NCBI GenBank assembly: GCA_965249205.1
Contig: CBDFLL010000006.1
Span: 1,550,001-1,614,000 of the forward strand
DNA length: 64,000 bases
Source: JAQBVV01 sp965249205
Lineage (GTDB): Bacteria; Acidobacteriota; Vicinamibacteria; Vicinamibacterales; UBA2999
Direction of reading: 5' to 3'
Made by a program: the position numbers and the translations under genes. Under the pieces are notes generated by a model, which saw only the letters and a program-made list of their open reading frames with translations, was not told the DNA's origin and did not search any database. How positions within the stretch are numbered: the stretch's first letter is position 1; the number at the start of each line of letters is the position of its first letter. Of the stretch, positions 61,361 through 64,000 are shown one piece after another.

Positions 61361-62491
61361 ATGCCACGTCTTCGCTTCGGAGTTCTCTGTTTCGTGTGCG
61401 CTGTGTTCGCAGTAGCTGTAGGAGTGAGGGGCCCGGTGCAGGCCCAGCACGAGCAGGCCGCCGTCCAAAACCTGGAAGAAACCGGGCCGCTCTGGGCCTA
61501 CGCGTATTCCCGGCCAGCCCTGCCCAGCGAAACCTACGTCCCGCCGGCCTTCGTCCCACGCCTTGGGGCCGTAGCGGCCGCGCGAGCGGTTGTAGGCCCG
61601 AACCAAGACGCGGAAGAGCTCACCAAGCTCTGGAGTGTCACCGGGAGTGATAAGGAGTTCTCGCGGCTGGATTTCCGCCAGGCCGACTCGTATCCCGATT
61701 GGTTTCCCGGCGACCACCCGCCAATGCCCCGGATGAACACAATGGGGTCAGCCACCCAGGGTCGCGCGTGCGCCGGGTGTCATCTCGCCAATGGGAAGGG
61801 TCGCCCCGAGAACGCTCCGCCGAGTGGACAGCCGGTCGCCTACACGCTGCAGCAGATCGAGGATTTCACCAACGGCCTGCGGTATACGTCCGACCCCCGC
61901 AAGCGAAACACCCACACGATGATTTGGCTCTCGGAGGGAATGACCGACGCAGAAGCGTTGGAGATTGCCGAGTACTACGCGGCGATCCCGTGGACGCCGT
62001 GGATCCGGGTGATCGAGACGGACCTGGTACCGGAGATGCACCTCGAAGAGGGAAACATGTTCATCACGGTCGGTACGGAGCGGACCGTGCCGCTCGCCGG
62101 GCGCATCATCGAGACACCGGAAAACCAACTCGAGTCGAACTACCTGCGCAGCCCGCGGTCGGGCTGGAACGCCTACGTGCCGGTGGGGAGCCTCGCCAAG
62201 GGTGAGGAACTCGTCACCACCGGCGGTGGCAAGACGGTCTCGTGCGGCGTGTGCCACGGCGCGGACCTCATGGGCCTGGGCAGCATGCCCGGTATCGCCG
62301 GCCGGTCGCCGAGCTACATGATGCGCCAGCTTTGGGACATGAAGCAGGGGACACGCAATGGTCCGCAGGCGGCGTTGATGATGCCCATCATCGAGAACCT
62401 GACCGTCGAGGACATGACGAACATCGTCGCGTACCTGGCGTCGGTTCTGCCGCTGCCGGGGCCGGTGGCACCGCCGACGCCCGCACCGTAG
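61361..62491 (+). CDS. secreted di-haem cytochrome c (paralogue 2)
   Basis: The protein has 376 residues after AGGAGAG. The signal peptide ends PVQAQHE. Haem sites are CAGCH (Cys137, Cys140, His141) and CGVCH (Cys295, Cys298, His299). It aligns with paralogue 1 along its whole length (EETGPLWAYA, WFPGDHPPMP, GRPENAPPSGQPVAYTLQQIEDF, IPWTPWIRVIETDLVPEMHLEEGNMFITVGTERTV, SPSYMMRQLWDMKQGTR), so the pair arose by duplication. It has a Pro/Ala/Val-rich insert at about 60-80 absent from paralogue 1. Confidence 0.88.
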   Translation: MPRLRFGVLCFVCAVFAVAVGVRGPVQAQHEQAAVQNLEETGPLWAYAYSRPALPSETYVPPAFVPRLGAVAAARAVVGPNQDAEELTKLWSVTGSDKEFSRLDFRQADSYPDWFPGDHPPMPRMNTMGSATQGRACAGCHLANGKGRPENAPPSGQPVAYTLQQIEDFTNGLRYTSDPRKRNTHTMIWLSEGMTDAEALEIAEYYAAIPWTPWIRVIETDLVPEMHLEEGNMFITVGTERTVPLAGRIIETPENQLESNYLRSPRSGWNAYVPVGSLAKGEELVTTGGGKTVSCGVCHGADLMGLGSMPGIAGRSPSYMMRQLWDMKQGTRNGPQAALMMPIIENLTVEDMTNIVAYLASVLPLPGPVAPPTPAP

Positions 62492-62515
62492 ACCGGCGCA
62501 CTTCGATCTCGGTAC

Positions 62516-62543
62516 CCGCGTGGGGGCGCTTGTCCCCACGCGG
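62516..62543 (+). terminator. terminator-like hairpin after cytochrome paralogue 2
   Basis: CCGCGTGGGG (62516-62525) pairs with CCCCACGCGG (62534-62543). It has the same stem as the terminator after paralogue 1, but ATTAG follows in place of the T-run, so it may terminate poorly. The duplication therefore included the 3' flank. Confidence 0.55.
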
Positions 62544-62565
62544 CATTAGTCAGCGCCTTCTTACA

Positions 62566-62850
62566 CACGACTCCCACTTCACAACCTCCAGGCGGGTCCC
62601 GACCGCGACTGTCCGCGGACAGCCCCATTCGTGCCCAGATGTGTCACCCGGCTATGAGGCGCGGCACCTCCTCCGCAAACCGGCTCCGCTCGCATCACAG
62701 ACGGATCCAGGAGGGAACATCTTGCCTCGCGTCGCGGCTGGCGCCAGCCCTACGGTTTGCGCCGGAGGTGCCGCGCCTCACAGCCGGTGGTGATCACTAA
62801 GTCGCGAATCGCGGCCGCCCGCGACGAGGTTATGAAACGGGCTCTATAAT
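62566..62850 (+). repeat. dispersed repeat family B, forward copy
   Basis: The left part (62575-62700) matches the inverted copy at 23407-23540 along about 125 bp, and CAGCCCCATTCGTGC links it to 29168-29324. The right edge reads GGTTATGAAACGGGCTCTAT, a degenerate version of the MITE end GGTTATGAAACCGCCTCTAG. The 373-bp gap 62492-62864 contains no visible gene, so the kinase promoter lies in or next to the repeat. Confidence 0.65.
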
Positions 62851-62864
62851 CAGGCGCAAGTCCG

Positions 62865-64000
62865 ATGGCTCTGACCCCCGGCACCCGCCTCGGCCCGTAT
62901 GCGATCGCTGCCCAGATTGGCGAAGGCGGAATGGGGGAGGTCTATCAGGCCACCGACACGAATCTTGCCCGGAAAGTCGCCATCGAGGTGCTCCCCGCGT
63001 CCGTGGCCGATGACCCGGAACGTCTCGCGCGCTTCGACCGTGAAGCCAAGACCCTCGCCGCACTGAACCATCCGAACATCGCGCAGATCCACGGCCTCGA
63101 AAAGAGCGCGGGCACGATCGCCCTCGTCATGGAGCTGGTCGAGGGGCCAACGCTCGCGGATCGGGTCGCGCAAGGCGCGATCCCAGTTGATGAAGCCCTC
63201 CCCATCGCGAAGCAAATTGCCGAGGCGCTCGAAGCCGCGCACGAACAAGGCATCATCCACCGCGACCTGAAACCCGCCAACATCAAGGTACGGCCCGACG
63301 GGACCGTGAAGGTGCTCGATTTTGGGCTCGCGAAAGCCATGGAATCGCAGAGTGCGATGTCGCCGGACTCGTCCCAGGCACCCACAATCACGACACCGGC
63401 GATGACGCAGGCGGGGACGATCCTGGGTACGGCGGCCTACATGAGCCCCGAACAAGCGCGAGGCAAGACCGTCGATAAGCGCAGTGACATCTGGGCGTTT
63501 GGCTGCGTTCTTTTTGAAATGCTGGTGGGCCGTCGCGCGTTCGAGGACGAGGACGTGTCGATGACGCTCTCGAAAGTACTCCAGCGCGAGCCGGACTTCG
63601 GTGCGCTTCCTACTGTGGTGCCTGCCCATGTGCGGCAGACGCTGCGCCTGTGTCTGCGGAAGCCGCTGAAAGAGCGGCTTCCCGACATCGGTGCAGTGCG
63701 TCTCGCGCTGGAGGGCGCGTTCGAGACGACGGCTTTGCCAGCGGCATCGGTTGCCGTGCCTCAAGTTGCCGCGTGGCGGCGACCGGTGCCCGCGGCACTG
63801 GCTGCCTCACTGCTCACGGCCGTCGTCGTCGGCCTCGTCGCCTGGACCCTGTGGCCTTCCGCTGAGAGGCCCGTCGTCACTCGATCCGACTATGACCTTC
63901 CCGAGGGCCAGCAGTTCAGTAACATTCGGCGGTCCGTCTTGGCGTTCTCGCCGGATGGCCGTGCGTTCGTCTACAACACCGGGGGAGGCCTGTATCTGCG
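62865..64000 (+). CDS. Ser/Thr protein kinase with TolB/WD40-like C-terminus, cut by the window end
   Basis: The ATG at 62865 opens a frame that is still open at 64000 (378 codons seen). The kinase domain covers residues 12-285: Gly-rich loop GEGGMGEV (19-26), HRDLKPAN (Asp134), DFG (152-154) and the alpha-C Glu60. The VAIK lysine is replaced: KVAIEVLP has Glu at position 41, a one-base AAG-to-GAG change. A membrane helix (about 310-330) follows, then the first propeller strand (VLAFSPDGRAFVYNT). These Acidobacteriota-type receptors sense outside signals. Loss of the ATP-anchoring Lys predicts weak or no catalysis unless another Lys (Lys37) substitutes. Confidence 0.88.
   Translation, partial: MALTPGTRLGPYAIAAQIGEGGMGEVYQATDTNLARKVAIEVLPASVADDPERLARFDREAKTLAALNHPNIAQIHGLEKSAGTIALVMELVEGPTLADRVAQGAIPVDEALPIAKQIAEALEAAHEQGIIHRDLKPANIKVRPDGTVKVLDFGLAKAMESQSAMSPDSSQAPTITTPAMTQAGTILGTAAYMSPEQARGKTVDKRSDIWAFGCVLFEMLVGRRAFEDEDVSMTLSKVLQREPDFGALPTVVPAHVRQTLRLCLRKPLKERLPDIGAVRLALEGAFETTALPAASVAVPQVAAWRRPVPAALAASLLTAVVVGLVAWTLWPSAERPVVTRSDYDLPEGQQFSNIRRSVLAFSPDGRAFVYNTGGGLYL

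Overview
The window is high-GC bacterial DNA, dense in single-copy metabolic genes and mobile elements. Gene content suggests a heterotrophic Acidobacteriota, possibly Vicinamibacteria: secreted DUF6152-like proteins, multi-haem secreted cytochromes c, B3-type metallo-hydrolases, a DUF5916-type surface protein, many small lipoproteins, and a Ser/Thr kinase running into a TolB/WD40-like propeller. This placement is inferred from gene families; no rRNA or tRNA gene was seen.

Layout. 1-2.1 kb: an accessory patch with a MerB-like organomercurial lyase and a small lipoprotein, separated by three diverged copies of the tail of an S24/LexA-like protein. 2.1-8.3 kb: an IS copy, an SRPBCC fragment, a 24-bp minisatellite and several small secreted proteins, including a B3-type metallo-hydrolase. 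8.6-14.6 kb: an exported amidohydrolase split by an IS1202/ISNCY-type element, then a Tat-exported ThDP enzyme and a di-haem cytochrome c. 14.6-31.5 kb: an organic-acid or sugar-acid catabolic island with a PrpF-family isomerase, a complete TRAP transporter, two enolase-superfamily dehydratases, a complete tripartite tricarboxylate transporter, an IlvD/Edd dehydratase, a 3-hydroxyacyl-CoA-type dehydrogenase, an M29/NicX-like metalloenzyme, a ModA-like binding protein and an HpcH/HpaI aldolase. 31.9-41 kb: patatin, a frameshifted large secreted protein, class I fumarase, an exported amidohydrolase and a second B3-type hydrolase. 41-44.2 kb: a lipase-like gene split by an IS and joined to a truncated cytochrome. 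44.5-58.2 kb: Tat amidase, small secreted proteins, an ECF sigma factor with a small Cys/His partner, outer-membrane proteins, a frameshifted methyltransferase, a membrane glycosyltransferase interrupted by an in-frame TGA, and an exported FAH-family protein. 58.6-62.5 kb: two paralogous di-haem cytochromes separated by an IS. 62.9 kb to the end: a Ser/Thr kinase carrying Glu at the VAIK lysine.

The main theme is mobile DNA using the tetranucleotide CTAG. Four virtually identical 1295-bp DDE insertion sequences each sit between CTAG repeats, and removing one with a single CTAG restores a lipase reading frame. Several unrelated short inverted-repeat elements also begin and/or end in CTAG, and two IS copies landed exactly on the terminal CTAG of such an element. 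Together with two IS-split genes, three frameshifted genes, one in-frame stop and several gene stubs, this suggests a genome under IS expansion and erosion, as in a recently host-restricted lineage. Some single-base defects could be assembly errors.

Functionally, the 15-31 kb genes fit uptake of carboxylates or aldonates by two binding-protein-dependent transporters, dehydration by enolase-superfamily and IlvD-type dehydratases, oxidation by a dehydrogenase and retro-aldol cleavage to C3 units feeding central metabolism. Several enzymes that are normally cytoplasmic (ThDP enzyme, FAH, amidase, amidohydrolases) carry export or lipoprotein signals, pointing to an active periplasmic catabolism.
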